Source: Janthinobacterium agaricidamnosum NBRC 102515 = DSM 9628
Lineage (GTDB): Bacteria > Pseudomonadota > Gammaproteobacteria > Burkholderiales > Burkholderiaceae_D
Direction: 5' to 3'
Length of the DNA: 64,000 nucleotides
NCBI RefSeq assembly: GCF_000723165.1
Contig: NZ_HG322949.1
Coordinates: 3,758,338 to 3,822,337 of the forward strand
In this document: one piece after another, positions 18,539-28,631 of the stretch
How the letters are laid out: every line of letters starts with the position of its first letter
Numbering within the stretch: position 1 is the first letter of the stretch
Made by a program: the position numbers and the translations under genes
Notes under the pieces: generated by a model
Database searches by the model: none
The model's input: only the letters and a program-made list of their open reading frames with translations
Told to the model about the DNA's origin: nothing

Positions 18539-20227
18539 TTACCGGGCTTTCCAGACTTCAGTTGCCAGCGTGCCGGAAGGATCGCCGTCCAATTCCCACG
18601 AGAACGCACCGCGCAGGTTTTGATCCTTGACGTATTGGACCTTGGTGCCGATCACAGTCGCATCGTCATAGCTCCACCATTGGCCGCCGGCACCGGTGTA
18701 CAGGTACAGTTGCTTGGTGACCGGATGGTAATAACGGGTGCCAGGCTTGGTCGCGAGAATTTGATAATCCTCGATGCCCGACTCATACTTGCCCTGAGCC
18801 GGGCCGGTCGCGCTTTGGTACAGGCCGTTGCCATTCGGTCCAGGCGCCACGCCGGTCCAGCCGCGGCCATAGAATGGGATACCGAACAACAGCTTGCTAC
18901 GCGGCACGCCTGAGGCGATCATATACTGGATCGACTTGTCGGCCGTGTATTCGCGCACCACGCCTACCGAAGGATCGTTCGGATCGGCATACAGATGGGC
19001 GTTGAAGTTGGTGGTATTTTCCCAGCCGCCATGGAAGTCGTAGGTCATCACGTTGATCCAGTCCATGTACTGCGAGTACAGGGCCGCTTCAGTATTGTCG
19101 ACCTTGTCCTTGCCCGCGCCGACCGCCGCCGTCAACAGATAACGCTTGCCGTCGATCGCACCCAGCGCATCGAGCTGGCTGCGGAATTCCGCCATCAGCA
19201 AGGTGTAGTTGCGCTTGTCGGCAGGGCTGTTGGTGTTGTACGGCTGGCCGCCGCCGACCGGGTATTCCCAATCGATGTCGATACCGTCGAACACGCCTTT
19301 GGCCGCACCCGGACCGCCACGGCCGCCTTGCACCGGCAAGTTGCCTTTCAGGTAAATGTCGATACAGGAACGTACCAGTTGCTTGCGCAGCGCATCGGTG
19401 GCGGAACCCACGGAGAAGTTCTTCGACCAGCTCCAGCCGCCCAGCGAAATGAGGACTTTCAAGTTCGGATTCAACGCTTTCAGCTTTTTGAACTGCAGGA
19501 AGTTGCCCGACAATGGCGCATCCCATGGAATCGCCTGGCCATCGACCGTGCGTTTCGGGGTGCGGATGTAATCGGACTCGGCGTCGCCACCGGTACCGGC
19601 GTCCGGCGCGTTCGGATTGGACGCGCCCGGTTCGGCCTTGGTGATCATGCCGCACTCGTAACCGCCGTTTTTGGCGTAGATATTGCCGAAAGCGTAGTTG
19701 ATGAAGGTCAGCTTGCCGGCCACGCCGCTGGACTGGATGTTGGCCACTTCATAGTCGCGGTCATACACGCCCCATTGCGTAAAATACGAACCGACTTCGC
19801 GGCCATTCGGCGTTGGGGTCGGGGTCGGGGTCGGGGTCGGCGTCGGGGTGGGCGTTGGAGTCGGGGTGGGCGTCGGGGTGGGAGTAGGCGTCGGGGTAGG
19901 CGTCGGAGTCGGCGTGGCCGAGCAGTCGTCGACCTTGGTCCACGGCTGGCCAGTGCCAGGGCCGCCATTGCTGGTCGCCGGGTTGTTACCCTGGGTCCAG
20001 TAGTTGGCCTTGTAGTTCACGCCGTTATAGCTGACCGTCGCACCGCCGGTGTAGGCCGTGCTGGCCACCCATGGCGCGCTGCAGGCCGCCGCACTGGCGC
20101 TGGCCGCCAGCATTTTCGATTGCGCCGCGGAGTTGGAGGAATCGCCGCCGCATGCCGCCAGTAAACCGCCACTGGCCAGCAACAGCACCATGTTTTTGAT
20201 CGTATTTTTTAAGATTACATTTTCCAC
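18539..20227 (-). CDS. Secreted GH18 chitinase lipoprotein with chitin-binding domain and Thr-Pro linker
   Basis: Hydrolyses beta-1,4-GlcNAc chains of chitin. The 562-residue product has a lipoprotein signal (lipobox LLAAC, Cys26), a CBM5/12-type chitin-binding module between Cys49 and Cys102 with the expected aromatics (Trp53, Tyr59, Tyr72, Trp77, Trp96), an exact (Thr-Pro)18 linker at residues 105-140, and a GH18 barrel from about 145. The GH18 motif DGIDIDWE is at 314-321, with catalytic acid Glu321. SLGGWSWS and MTYDFHGGW are also present. An outer-membrane or released location is likely. It is monocistronic with its own terminator. Confidence 0.96.
   Translation of the reverse strand: MENVILKNTIKNMVLLLASGGLLAACGGDSSNSAAQSKMLAASASAAACSAPWVASTAYTGGATVSYNGVNYKANYWTQGNNPATSNGGPGTGQPWTKVDDCSATPTPTPTPTPTPTPTPTPTPTPTPTPTPTPTPTPTPNGREVGSYFTQWGVYDRDYEVANIQSSGVAGKLTFINYAFGNIYAKNGGYECGMITKAEPGASNPNAPDAGTGGDAESDYIRTPKRTVDGQAIPWDAPLSGNFLQFKKLKALNPNLKVLISLGGWSWSKNFSVGSATDALRKQLVRSCIDIYLKGNLPVQGGRGGPGAAKGVFDGIDIDWEYPVGGGQPYNTNSPADKRNYTLLMAEFRSQLDALGAIDGKRYLLTAAVGAGKDKVDNTEAALYSQYMDWINVMTYDFHGGWENTTNFNAHLYADPNDPSVGVVREYTADKSIQYMIASGVPRSKLLFGIPFYGRGWTGVAPGPNGNGLYQSATGPAQGKYESGIEDYQILATKPGTRYYHPVTKQLYLYTGAGGQWWSYDDATVIGTKVQYVKDQNLRGAFSWELDGDPSGTLATEVWKAR
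19808..19915. repeat. Hexanucleotide tandem repeat encoding the chitinase linker
   Basis: 108 bases made of 18 six-base units (about GTCGGG with third-position variation) encode exactly 18 Thr-Pro dipeptides in the chitinase. The unit number could vary by slippage without breaking the frame. Confidence 0.9.
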
Positions 20228-20743
20228 GTCTTCTCCTGATTTCAGTTGATGGAATTCGTTCCTGCCCGATTCTTTTTTAAATGTAAAACTACCCCTGCGT
20301 CAGCCCTTTTTCTGTTGTTGAGTGAGCGGAATCGAGAATGCGTCTTTCAAAAATGGTGGTCAAGTGGTTTTATAGTGGCATCAAAAATCGCCATACCACT
20401 TGTGGCATAAAAACAAATGAGCGACATGGAAACCGCTTTATTTCCTCCGGGCAAGTGGCCTGTCGCCAGAATGACATATTGGGACAAAAAAACGCCGCCC
20501 AATGGCATGCACCGGACAAGACCAATTCGCCGTCAAAATCGAAGTGGTATCAATCTGAAATGGCAGAAGAATATGCGGAATTGCTATAACCGTGACGCCG
20601 GATTGGGAAATGTGTGAAATCGACCTGCACCGCCGCGCTGCATGATGCCAGCGGTGATCGCCGGCGGCATCAGGCGGGGTAGTACGAAGAAAGACGGGGC
20701 GCCTGCCTGGCCGCCCCGCGTGGGTTCCTTACCTGAGCCGCGT
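20228..20743. other. Intergenic region upstream of the chitinase gene
   Basis: 516 bases between the chitinase start and the rlmD stop, both on the minus strand. It is more AT-rich than its neighbours. Short open frames on the plus strand have no ribosome binding site or recognisable product. The region presumably holds the chitinase promoter. The inverted repeat at 20361-20402 is the only clear structure seen. Confidence 0.6.
20361..20402. promoter_or_regulatory. Inverted repeat, candidate operator upstream of the chitinase gene
   Basis: CAAGTGGT (20361-20368) and its exact reverse complement ACCACTTG (20395-20402), 26 bases apart, about 135-175 bases before the chitinase start. A further AAGTGGTAT lies at about 20542. 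Chitinases are usually regulated by chitooligosaccharide sensors, but no regulator is adjacent. Confidence 0.4.
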
Positions 20744-22084
20744 TTAAGCCAGATCAAATACCGCCATCGATTCAACGTGGGAAGTGTGCGGGAACATGTT
20801 GACGACACCCGCCTTATTGAGGATATATCCCGCTTCCAGCGCTAAAATACCGGCGTCGCGCGCCAGCGTCGACGGGCTGCACGACACGTAGACGATGCGC
20901 TTCGGCAGCATCTCGGGGCGCACCTGGCGCAAGCCGGCCAGCGCCTGGCACAGGGCCATCGCGCCATCGCGCGGCGGGTCGATCAGCATGCGGTCGAACT
21001 TGCCCAGCGCGATCAAATCCTCGGTCGTCACTTCAAACAGATTGCGCGTCGAGAACGAGGTCTTGGCCGACAAACCATTGGCCTTGGCATTTTCCAGCGC
21101 CCGTTCGGTCAGAGTGGTACTACCCTCAATGCCAACCACTTCACTGCCCTGCGTCGCCAGCGGCAAGGTAAAGTTGCCCAGGCCACAGAACAAGTCGGCC
21201 ACCCGGTCTTCGGGCTGCACTTCCAGCAGGCGCAGCGCCTTCGATACCAGCACCCGGTTGATGTGGTGGTTGACCTGGGTAAAATCGACCGGCTTGAACG
21301 GCATCTTGACGCCGAATTCCGGCAACAAATAGTGCAATTGCTTATCCAGCGGATAAAACGGCACGGCGGTTTCCGGCCCCTTGACCTGCAACCACCATTG
21401 CACACCCCATTGGTCGGCAAACGCCTTCAATTTGGTTTCATCGTCGGCCGTCAGCGGCGCCATGATGCGCAGCACCATCGCGGTGACGTCTTCGCCGACC
21501 GCCAGTTCGATTTGCGGCATTTGCTCGAAAATCGACAGCGAAGCGATCAGCGCGCGCAGCGGCAACAGCATCGCCGATACGTGCGGCGGCAAGATTTCGC
21601 AGCTATCCATGTCGGCCACGAAGGCCGATTTTTTTTCATGGAAACCGACCAGCACCGCATCTTTTTTCTTGACGTGGCGCACCGACAGGCGTGCCCGGTA
21701 ACGGTAGCCCCAGGTCGGGCCGTACATCGGCCGCATCACGGTCAACGGCCGCACCTTGCCGATGTGCCACAGGTTATCTTCCAGCACGCGCTGCTTGATG
21801 GCGACCTGGGCAGTTGGCTCCAGGTGCTGCATCGAACAGCCGCCGCAGTTATCGAAATGCACGCATTTCGGTTTGACCCGCATCGACGATTCGCGGTGCA
21901 GCGCGGTCATGCGCGCCGCTTCCCAGTTTTTCTTTTTCTTGAAAGTGACAAAGCTGACGCGCTCGCCCGGCAACGCCCCTTCGACGAACACCACCTTGCC
22001 CGGCGTGTCGTCTTCATTGTGCAAATGGCCGACGCCGCGGGCGTCCATGTCGAGCGATTCGATTTCGATGATATTTTCTTGCAT
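20744..22084 (-). CDS. rlmD: 23S rRNA (uracil-1939-C5)-methyltransferase RlmD
   Basis: RlmD methylates U1939 of 23S rRNA and carries a [4Fe-4S] cluster. The product (446 residues from the ATG at 22084; a TTG 9 bases earlier is possible) has an N-terminal TRAM domain, the cluster cysteines (CVHFDNCGGCSMQHL and a later Cys in DMDSCEI), the SAM motif DLFCGLGNFTLPLA, the DPPRDGA motif and the catalytic cysteine in YVSCSPSTLARD. It is complete. No nearby partner is evident. Confidence 0.96.
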   Translation of the reverse strand: MQENIIEIESLDMDARGVGHLHNEDDTPGKVVFVEGALPGERVSFVTFKKKKNWEAARMTALHRESSMRVKPKCVHFDNCGGCSMQHLEPTAQVAIKQRVLEDNLWHIGKVRPLTVMRPMYGPTWGYRYRARLSVRHVKKKDAVLVGFHEKKSAFVADMDSCEILPPHVSAMLLPLRALIASLSIFEQMPQIELAVGEDVTAMVLRIMAPLTADDETKLKAFADQWGVQWWLQVKGPETAVPFYPLDKQLHYLLPEFGVKMPFKPVDFTQVNHHINRVLVSKALRLLEVQPEDRVADLFCGLGNFTLPLATQGSEVVGIEGSTTLTERALENAKANGLSAKTSFSTRNLFEVTTEDLIALGKFDRMLIDPPRDGAMALCQALAGLRQVRPEMLPKRIVYVSCSPSTLARDAGILALEAGYILNKAGVVNMFPHTSHVESMAVFDLA

Positions 22085-22209
22085 AGCGTTCAATAGATAA
22101 GGTTAGCCGCGAAAAGCGGGCCGCCAAGTGCAGGGCCGGGCGTGAGCGGGGCGTATGATAGCAGATGCGCATCGGCCGGACGGCGCCGGCGATGGCGACG
22201 CAGCAGGTT

Positions 22210-23256
22210 TTACAGCAGCGAGTCGCGCACCACGCCGCGCGCCGCCATCGCCCGCTTCAGCTTGACCAGCGCTTCCTGCTGGATCTGGCGCACCCGTTCG
22301 CGGGTCACGCCCATTTCCTCGGCCAGCGTTTCCAGCGTGGCCGGATCGTCGTTATCGAGGCCGAAACGGCGCATGATGACCAGCCGCTGTTTTTCCGGCA
22401 GCTTGGTCAGCCAGTCGCGCACCAGTAGCGTCATTTCATGCTGTTCGGCGCGGGTGTCCGGCGCTTCATTGCTATCGCCGGGCAACATGTCCATCAGCGA
22501 CGATTGCGGGTCGTTGTCGAGCGGCGCGTCGAGCGAGGTGGCGTGTTCGGACAGCGCCAGGATATCCTGCACTTCCTCGACCGGCCGGCCGACCAGTTCG
22601 GCGATGTCTTCGGCGGTGGCGTCCTTGCCGTTGTGGTGCTGCGCTTCGAGGTGGTACTTGCCGCGCAGGATCTGGTTCAGTTCGCGCACCATGTGCACCG
22701 GCAGGCGCACCGTACGGGCCTGGTTCATGATGGCCCGCTCGATGCTCTGGCGTATCCACCAGGTGGCGTACGTGGAAAAACGGAAACCGCGCTCGGGCTC
22801 GAACTTGTCGATCGCCCGCATCAGGCCGATATTGCCCTCTTCTATCATGTCGAGCAAGACCACGCCGCGGTTGATGTAGTGCTTGGCGATCGACACCACC
22901 AGCCGCAGGTTGTGCTCGATCATGGTCTGGCGGGCCTGGAAATCGCCCTGCTTGGCCAGCGTGGCGTAATGCACTTCCTGCGGCGCGGTCAGCAAGGCGC
23001 GCGTGCCGATCTGGTTCAGGTAATGCTGGGTGGTGTCGGTCGACAGTTCCGCCGCCAGCACTTTTTTCAATTCATCGACGCTTTCCAGCAGGCCGCCGGC
23101 CGGCGCGGCGGCCTCTTGCGCCGCCTCGCCATGTCCCTGCCGCGCACCATCGACGGAATCGATGTCCAGCTCATCGGCCAGCTCATCCATCGGCTCATCC
23201 GGAAAATCTTCCGGCGCCGTATCATCTTCCAATCGATCGTGCGGCATGGTTGTCAT
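22210..23256 (-). CDS. rpoS: RNA polymerase sigma factor RpoS
   Basis: The stationary-phase and general-stress sigma factor. From the ATG at 23256 it is 348 residues, with region 1.2 ([17 protein letters not shown]), region 2 ([33 protein letters not shown]), region 3, and region 4 ([20 protein letters not shown]). It has an acidic N-terminal extension rich in Asp and Glu. It follows nlpD by 16 bases in the conserved surE-pcm-nlpD-rpoS order; in other bacteria the main rpoS promoter lies inside nlpD. Confidence 0.97.
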   Translation of the reverse strand: MTTMPHDRLEDDTAPEDFPDEPMDELADELDIDSVDGARQGHGEAAQEAAAPAGGLLESVDELKKVLAAELSTDTTQHYLNQIGTRALLTAPQEVHYATLAKQGDFQARQTMIEHNLRLVVSIAKHYINRGVVLLDMIEEGNIGLMRAIDKFEPERGFRFSTYATWWIRQSIERAIMNQARTVRLPVHMVRELNQILRGKYHLEAQHHNGKDATAEDIAELVGRPVEEVQDILALSEHATSLDAPLDNDPQSSLMDMLPGDSNEAPDTRAEQHEMTLLVRDWLTKLPEKQRLVIMRRFGLDNDDPATLETLAEEMGVTRERVRQIQQEALVKLKRAMAARGVVRDSLL

Positions 23257-23272
23257 CGCATCATCATCGCAT

Positions 23273-24289
23273 CTAACGGTTAGGCAGGAATTTCGACGGA
23301 TCGACCGGTTTGCCTTGCTGGCGTATTTCAAAGTGCAGCTTGACCGTGTCGGTATCGGAATCTCCCATTTCGGCGATCGCTTGCCCCTTGCTGACGGTCT
23401 GGCCCTCTTTCACCAGGATGCTGCGGTTATGCGCATACGCCGACAGCAAACTATTACTGTGCTTCACAATGACGAGATTACCATAACCGCGGATGCCGCT
23501 GCCGGCATACATGACTTTACCGGCGCCGGCGGCCACCACTTGCTGGCCGGCGCGGCCGGCGATATCGATGCCCTTGTTCTTGCCTTCATCGAAAGTGGCG
23601 ATGATCTTGCCTTCCGATGGCCACATCCAGCTCAGTTTTTCATCGTCGGCGCTGCTGGCCGAGGCCGCTGGCGACGGTGCCGCTGGCGGGGTGGACGCAG
23701 GGCGCGCCGCAGCCGGCGCGGCGGCTGGCGCCGGCGCAGGCGTATCGGCGGCCTTGCCTTCCGGTGCGCCATCGGCGCGCATGTCCGCCAGCGCGCCATC
23801 GGAATACGGCCGTTTTTCGCCGCGCGGGCCAGTCTTCTTCGTCACTGGCGGGGTCGGCGCCGGCCGGGTTTCGGTTGGCGGCGGCATGATCACGGCCGAG
23901 GTTTGCGCCCCGCCCTGCAGATTCGACGCGCTGGCGCCGCCATCCGGCGGCGCCACGCGCAAGACCTGGTCGACCTTGATGTCGTTCGGGTTCGTCAAAT
24001 TATTCCAGACCACCAGGTCGCGGTAATTCTGGCCATGTTCCAGCGCGATGCGGATCAACGTGTCGCCGCGTTTCACGGTGTACAGCGCCGGGTCGCGGTC
24101 CTTGGCGGCTTCGTCGGCGGCGCCACGGCTGGCTTCGCCGGGGCTGCGCTCGACCACCGGCGCTTGCAAGCCGGTGCTGCTGCAAGCGCTCACCAGCGCC
24201 AGTGTCAGGCTCAGTAAAATTAAATTGCTGTTTTTAGTCATTCGCATAATGTGGTTGGATAGGTCCGGCTTTTTTTTCTTGGCAAGCAT
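23273..24289 (-). CDS. nlpD: NlpD-like murein-activating lipoprotein (LysM and degenerate M23)
   Basis: NlpD activates the amidase AmiC during daughter-cell separation. The 338-residue frame starts at an ATG that overlaps the pcm stop (TGATG), has GGAACG upstream, and gives a lipobox LVSAC with Cys36 after a Lys-rich start. A LysM domain follows ([18 protein letters not shown]), then a Pro/Ala-rich linker, then an M23/LytM domain whose usual metal His is replaced ([11 protein letters not shown]), as in NlpD. A shorter ATG at 24241 would also give a signal peptide. Confidence 0.93.
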   Translation of the reverse strand: MLAKKKKPDLSNHIMRMTKNSNLILLSLTLALVSACSSTGLQAPVVERSPGEASRGAADEAAKDRDPALYTVKRGDTLIRIALEHGQNYRDLVVWNNLTNPNDIKVDQVLRVAPPDGGASASNLQGGAQTSAVIMPPPTETRPAPTPPVTKKTGPRGEKRPYSDGALADMRADGAPEGKAADTPAPAPAAAPAAARPASTPPAAPSPAASASSADDEKLSWMWPSEGKIIATFDEGKNKGIDIAGRAGQQVVAAGAGKVMYAGSGIRGYGNLVIVKHSNSLLSAYAHNRSILVKEGQTVSKGQAIAEMGDSDTDTVKLHFEIRQQGKPVDPSKFLPNR

Positions 24290-25170
24290 CACACCGTTCC
24301 CGGACGCAAGGGCACAAAATGGCAATCTTCCAGTGTTTCGCTGGTCCATTCCATTGTTCCGACCCGGGTGATTAATTGTAAATGCTGCAATCGGGCGCCT
24401 ACCGGCGCCACCAGTCGCCCGCCCGTGGCCAGTTGCTCCAGCAAGGCTTGCGGCACTTCCAGCCCGGCGGCGGCAAGGATGATCCCGTCGAAGGGAGCCG
24501 CTTGCGGCAGGCCAAGCATACCATCTCCGTAGTGCAAACGCAGGTTCGGCACGCGCAGAGGCCGCAAATTGGCCTTGGCAAGCTCATGCAGGGGCCTGAT
24601 CCGTTCGATCGAATACACTTCCTGCGCCACCAGCGACAATACCGCCGCCTGGTAACCGCAGCCGGTGCCGATTTCCAGCACCCGCTTCAACCTGCCGCCG
24701 TTGCGCATCGCTTCGATCATGCGCGCCACGATATACGGCTGCGAAATCGTCTGGTGATGGCCGATCGGCAGCGACGCGTCGATATAGGCCTGGCTCGCCA
24801 TCGCCTCTTCGACGAACAAATGGCGCGGCACTGTTTGCAGCGCCGCCAGTACCACGCCGTCGCGCACGCCCTGCCTGGCGACCCGCGCCACCATGGCGCG
24901 CCGCACCGCCTCCGACACCATCGCATCCGGCCGCGGCGCCATGGCGCCGCTGGCTGGCTGGGTACGCTCTTGCGCATGGCTGTGCGAACGCGACGGCGAC
25001 GCCGCCGCATCGGCATAACCATGGCCGCCACGGCCGGCGTTTTGCGCCGCGTTCTGGGTCGCCGTTTGCGGCGTGGCCACCTTGGCGGGAGAAAATGTGC
25101 CCGCTTTTTTCACCGGTTTATCTACCACCGACGATAAAGGCAGGGGGAAGGTCCGGTGTTTATCGTTCAT
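24289..25170 (-). CDS. pcm: Protein-L-isoaspartate O-methyltransferase with long N-terminal extension
   Basis: Pcm repairs isoaspartyl residues in aged proteins using SAM. The conserved domain starts near residue 82 ([19 protein letters not shown]) and shows the SAM motif [16 protein letters not shown] and the active region around [12 protein letters not shown]. The first ~80 residues are a Lys/Ala/Gln/His-rich low-complexity extension not found in the ~210-residue enzyme of Escherichia coli. The start overlaps the surE stop (ATGA), supporting the long form; an internal ATG would also give a standard-size enzyme. Confidence 0.93.
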   Translation of the reverse strand: MNDKHRTFPLPLSSVVDKPVKKAGTFSPAKVATPQTATQNAAQNAGRGGHGYADAAASPSRSHSHAQERTQPASGAMAPRPDAMVSEAVRRAMVARVARQGVRDGVVLAALQTVPRHLFVEEAMASQAYIDASLPIGHHQTISQPYIVARMIEAMRNGGRLKRVLEIGTGCGYQAAVLSLVAQEVYSIERIRPLHELAKANLRPLRVPNLRLHYGDGMLGLPQAAPFDGIILAAAGLEVPQALLEQLATGGRLVAPVGARLQHLQLITRVGTMEWTSETLEDCHFVPLRPGTV

Positions 25171-25904
25171 GCGAGGCCTTTTGCCAATGCATCCAGTTGG
25201 GTTTTGTGGGTCAGGTCGATTTGCAGCGGGGTAATCGAGACATGGCCTTGCGCGGTGGCATGAAAATCGGTGCCCTCGCCGGCGTCCCTGGTATTGCCGA
25301 CCGGCCCGATCCAGAAGATTTCGCGGCCGCGTGGATCGTGCGCCTTGATCACCGGCTGGGCCGAGTGGCGCCGCCCCAGCCGGGTGGCGACCGTGCTTTT
25401 CAATTCATCGTAAGGCAGGTTCGGGATATTGACATTCAGCAGGTACGGTTTTTCCAGCGCATCGAAACGGCGCAGCACGATGTCGCGCGCGACCCGCGCC
25501 GCACTGTCCAGGTTGGCCCAGCCGTAGGAACCTTGCGAAAAGGCCAGCGCCGGAATGCCGAACAGATACCCTTCGGTGGCCGCCGCCACCGTACCGGAAT
25601 ACAAGGTGTCGTCGCCCATGTTCGGGCCATTGTTAATGCCCGACACCACCAGGTCCGGCTTGTAGTCCAGCATGCCGGTCAGCGCCACGTGCACGCAATC
25701 GGTCGGCGTGCCGTTGACAAAATAAAAACCATTGGCCGCCTGCTGCACCGACAAGGGCCGGTCCAGCGACAGGGAGTTGGAGGCGCCGGAGCGGTTGCTG
25801 TCGGGTGCCACCACGACGATCTCGGCGATCGTGGACAGCACCTCGGCCAGCGCGCTGATGCCGGGGGCGAGGTAGCCGTCGTCGTTACTGATAAGAATTC
25901 TCAT
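25167..25904 (-). CDS. surE: 5'/3'-nucleotidase SurE
   Basis: SurE is a survival-associated nucleotidase and exopolyphosphatase. The 245-residue product begins [16 protein letters not shown] with the metal-binding Asp pair, and has [18 protein letters not shown] and [19 protein letters not shown], all SurE signatures. Length is normal. It heads the surE-pcm-nlpD-rpoS block, with a 4-base overlap into pcm. Confidence 0.97.
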   Translation of the reverse strand: MRILISNDDGYLAPGISALAEVLSTIAEIVVVAPDSNRSGASNSLSLDRPLSVQQAANGFYFVNGTPTDCVHVALTGMLDYKPDLVVSGINNGPNMGDDTLYSGTVAAATEGYLFGIPALAFSQGSYGWANLDSAARVARDIVLRRFDALEKPYLLNVNIPNLPYDELKSTVATRLGRRHSAQPVIKAHDPRGREIFWIGPVGNTRDAGEGTDFHATAQGHVSITPLQIDLTHKTQLDALAKGLA

Positions 25905-26045
25905 GCAGAGATTTTACCTGAAGCAACGCCCCGGCTACACAAACCGTGTACCGATCAGCATCTAAATTTTGCAAGCATCGCCAGCCCTTTCACCATGGCC
26001 TGCAGCGCGCTGGCCGCCGCGCCGCGTGTCGGCACGGCCGCCGGC

Positions 26046-28622
26046 TCAGCGGTTGGCCACCCGCGCCTGCGACAGCGCGCCTTCCAGCGCCGACACTTCA
26101 TCTTCTTGCAAGGACACCAGCGCATCCTTGTCGCCCTCCATCTTGTACATTTTCTTGAGCAAGGCCATGCCGCGCTTGCGTAACTTCCCGGCGACGCCGG
26201 GCTTCAGCAACGGTTCGCGCAAACGGTCGGCCAGGTCGCGCGCTTGCCGATATTGCTCGGCGTCCATCAATTCCTGCACCTGGCTGATCATATTGGCCAG
26301 CGCTTCGGGCTGCTCCACCGCGCGGCTGCTGGCGCGCGCCGCCAATATCGTTTCCTGCAAGCTGCGCGCGCGGCGCAACTGCCAGTCATGCGTCAAACGG
26401 TCGGGCGCCAAACCATGCGGCAACAGCGCCCCATGCACCATCCCGCCATGCGGCACGCCGTCATGCTGGGCCAGGCCGTGATAATTCAAGCCATTATGGA
26501 TCAGCCCGTCATGCGGCATCGCGTCCAGTCCTGACGAGGAATGGCCGTTAAGCAAGCGGTCACTCGCGCTCAGCACCGCATCTTCCAGCACCCGCGCGGC
26601 ATCCTGCTCGCCCTGCCGCTGCAAGGTGCCGGCCAATTGTTTTTTACTGTGCAAGGTGTCGAGATGATCGTCGCCCAGCAAACGCTGGTGCACCTGCACC
26701 ACCTGCTCCTGCACGCTGCGCGCCGCCGCCAGTTCGCCATCCTGCACCAGCGCCTGCGCCAGGTTACGCTGGCTCATCAGCGTTTCCGGATGATCGAAAC
26801 CACGGCTGCGTCCGCGCGCCGTAACCAGGTTTTCATGCAACTGGCGCACCGCCGGCCAGTCGCCCTGGCGCGTCAGGATCTCGCCCAGCGCATCCCAGGC
26901 CGCCAGCGTCTGCGTATGATCGATGCCGAGCCGCCGCTCTTGCGCGCGGGCCACGGTGTCGAGCAGGCGGCGCGCGCCGGCCAGGTCGTTTTGCGCGGCC
27001 AGCGTTTGCGATAGTGCATGCTTACTGCTGAGCGTATCGGGATGTTCGGCGCCGAGCAAGCGCTCACGCACCGCCACCACGGTTTCGAACTGGCTGCGGG
27101 CCTGCTCTTGCTGGCCCATCCTGGCGAACGTCGCGGCGCGGCTGGCCAGCGCGCCGAGGGTCAGCAGGTGCTCGGTACCCAGTTGGCGCATATACGCGTC
27201 GAGCACGGTATCCTGCAGCACCAGCGCCCCCAGGTGATCGCCGCGCGCCAGCAAGGTGCTGGCCAGGTTGGACTTGGCGCTGAGGGTGTCCGGATGGTCG
27301 CGGCCGAGTAAGCGCTCACGCGCCTCGACCACGTCTTCTTCGATGAACTGGGCTTCATCGAGCTTGTCCATCTGGCGCAGCATGCGCGCCAGGCCGCCCT
27401 TGCTGGCCAGCGTGTCGATATGTTCCTCGCCCAGCACCTGGCGGCGAATTTCCAGGCTGTGCTTGAAGCTTGCCAGCGCCTGCACGGCCTTGCCCTCCTT
27501 GCGGTACAACTCGCCGAGGCGGGTCAGGTCGCGCGCCATCGGCAATGCCACGGTGCGGCTCGGCACTTCGTCCAGTGCGCGGCGGGCTTCGTCGATGGCG
27601 GCCAGCAAATGGATTTCGCGGCTCGATTGCCACGGAAAGAAATCGCCGGTCAGCCATTGCAGGAACGCTTCGAAGGTACGCGTCAGCGAAAAACGGTCGC
27701 CGCCCTGGTCTATGCGCACCGCCAATTGTTCGCCATACGCAAAGGTCTTGGTCTGCTGTAATTGCACTTCGTCGAAATAACTGTCCATCGCGATGTGCGA
27801 CAGGCCATAGGACGAGCGCAGCAGGCGCTCGAACATCGGCTGGAAGCCGAAGATGGCCTTTTGCGGATCGCCGCGGCGCCATTCGGCGCGCTGTTCGCCA
27901 TCGCCCATTTCGATGCGCGACGGCAGCGGATACACCAGCAGCTGGCGCTGTTCGTCTTCGTGGCTGCGGCGGTATTCGATGGCGCGCGTGACCAGCGCAT
28001 CGACGCCTTCCAGGCTTTGCCGGTTCGGCGTAAACACCACCACCAGCTTTTTCGGCAGCAAGGTGGTGCAGATGCCGGCGCTGTCGGTGCGCCCGGTGCG
28101 CGAGTCGACCAGCACATAGCGGAAATGGCGCGCCAGGTTTGCGGCGAAGCAGCGGAACAGCGCCGGGCAGGAATGGAACAGCTTATCCCAATGCATTGCC
28201 GCCAGCCGGTCGTTATAGGTGGCGTCGAAGCGCCCGGCGCGCATCAGGTACAGCGGGCTGCTTTGATCGACCCGCACCACGTACTGCTGCCAGTCGATCG
28301 CGTCGAGCACCCGCCTGGCCAGCTCGGTATCGTCGGCCTGGCCGTCGGCGGCGCCGAACAGTTCCAGCTGCGCGCGGCACGCTTCGAAGAATTCCAGCAC
28401 GCCGGGACGTTCCTCGTGCTGGCCGAAATAATGGTGCAGGCCGGGCGCTTCCATGTCCCAGTCGACCATCAGCACCGGCACTGTCGCATTCTGGCGCTTG
28501 GCCAGCAGTACGGCGATGTTCGACAGGGCCATGGTGCGGCCGGTGCCACCTTTATAGGAATAAAAGGTGACGACTTCGCCGGGCGCTGTCAGCGGCGGCA
28601 GGAACAGGCGGTGGAGTTCCAT
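26046..28622 (-). CDS. KGGTGRT-type ATPase fused to kinesin-light-chain-like TPR array
   Basis: An 858-residue protein. Residues 1-90 are a MinD/ParA-like ATPase with the variant P-loop KGGTGRT at 24-30 (TFYSYKGGTGRTMALSN) and DWDMEAPGL at 54-62. The second half holds about seven 42-residue TPR units, each marked by a G-x-x-H-x-x-T-L segment (GRDHPDTL, GAEHPDTL, GFDHPETL), at about 356-690. A His/Gly segment (about 692-738) and further helices close it. The N-terminus matches what I recall of FxsT-type proteins of FxSxx-COOH systems. It starts 9 bases after the TIR gene stop, so the two form an operon. Function is unknown. Confidence 0.9.
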   Translation of the reverse strand: MELHRLFLPPLTAPGEVVTFYSYKGGTGRTMALSNIAVLLAKRQNATVPVLMVDWDMEAPGLHHYFGQHEERPGVLEFFEACRAQLELFGAADGQADDTELARRVLDAIDWQQYVVRVDQSSPLYLMRAGRFDATYNDRLAAMHWDKLFHSCPALFRCFAANLARHFRYVLVDSRTGRTDSAGICTTLLPKKLVVVFTPNRQSLEGVDALVTRAIEYRRSHEDEQRQLLVYPLPSRIEMGDGEQRAEWRRGDPQKAIFGFQPMFERLLRSSYGLSHIAMDSYFDEVQLQQTKTFAYGEQLAVRIDQGGDRFSLTRTFEAFLQWLTGDFFPWQSSREIHLLAAIDEARRALDEVPSRTVALPMARDLTRLGELYRKEGKAVQALASFKHSLEIRRQVLGEEHIDTLASKGGLARMLRQMDKLDEAQFIEEDVVEARERLLGRDHPDTLSAKSNLASTLLARGDHLGALVLQDTVLDAYMRQLGTEHLLTLGALASRAATFARMGQQEQARSQFETVVAVRERLLGAEHPDTLSSKHALSQTLAAQNDLAGARRLLDTVARAQERRLGIDHTQTLAAWDALGEILTRQGDWPAVRQLHENLVTARGRSRGFDHPETLMSQRNLAQALVQDGELAAARSVQEQVVQVHQRLLGDDHLDTLHSKKQLAGTLQRQGEQDAARVLEDAVLSASDRLLNGHSSSGLDAMPHDGLIHNGLNYHGLAQHDGVPHGGMVHGALLPHGLAPDRLTHDWQLRRARSLQETILAARASSRAVEQPEALANMISQVQELMDAEQYRQARDLADRLREPLLKPGVAGKLRKRGMALLKKMYKMEGDKDALVSLQEDEVSALEGALSQARVANR

Positions 28623-28631
28623 GGCGAACCT

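Noticed and set aside
19808..19915. CRISPR-like short repeat
   Set aside because: Six-base units without spacers, in frame in a chitinase; it is a linker microsatellite.
20338..20617. Short open frames on the plus strand in the chitinase-rlmD gap
   Set aside because: No ribosome binding site, no known motif, overlapping frames in an AT-richer promoter region.
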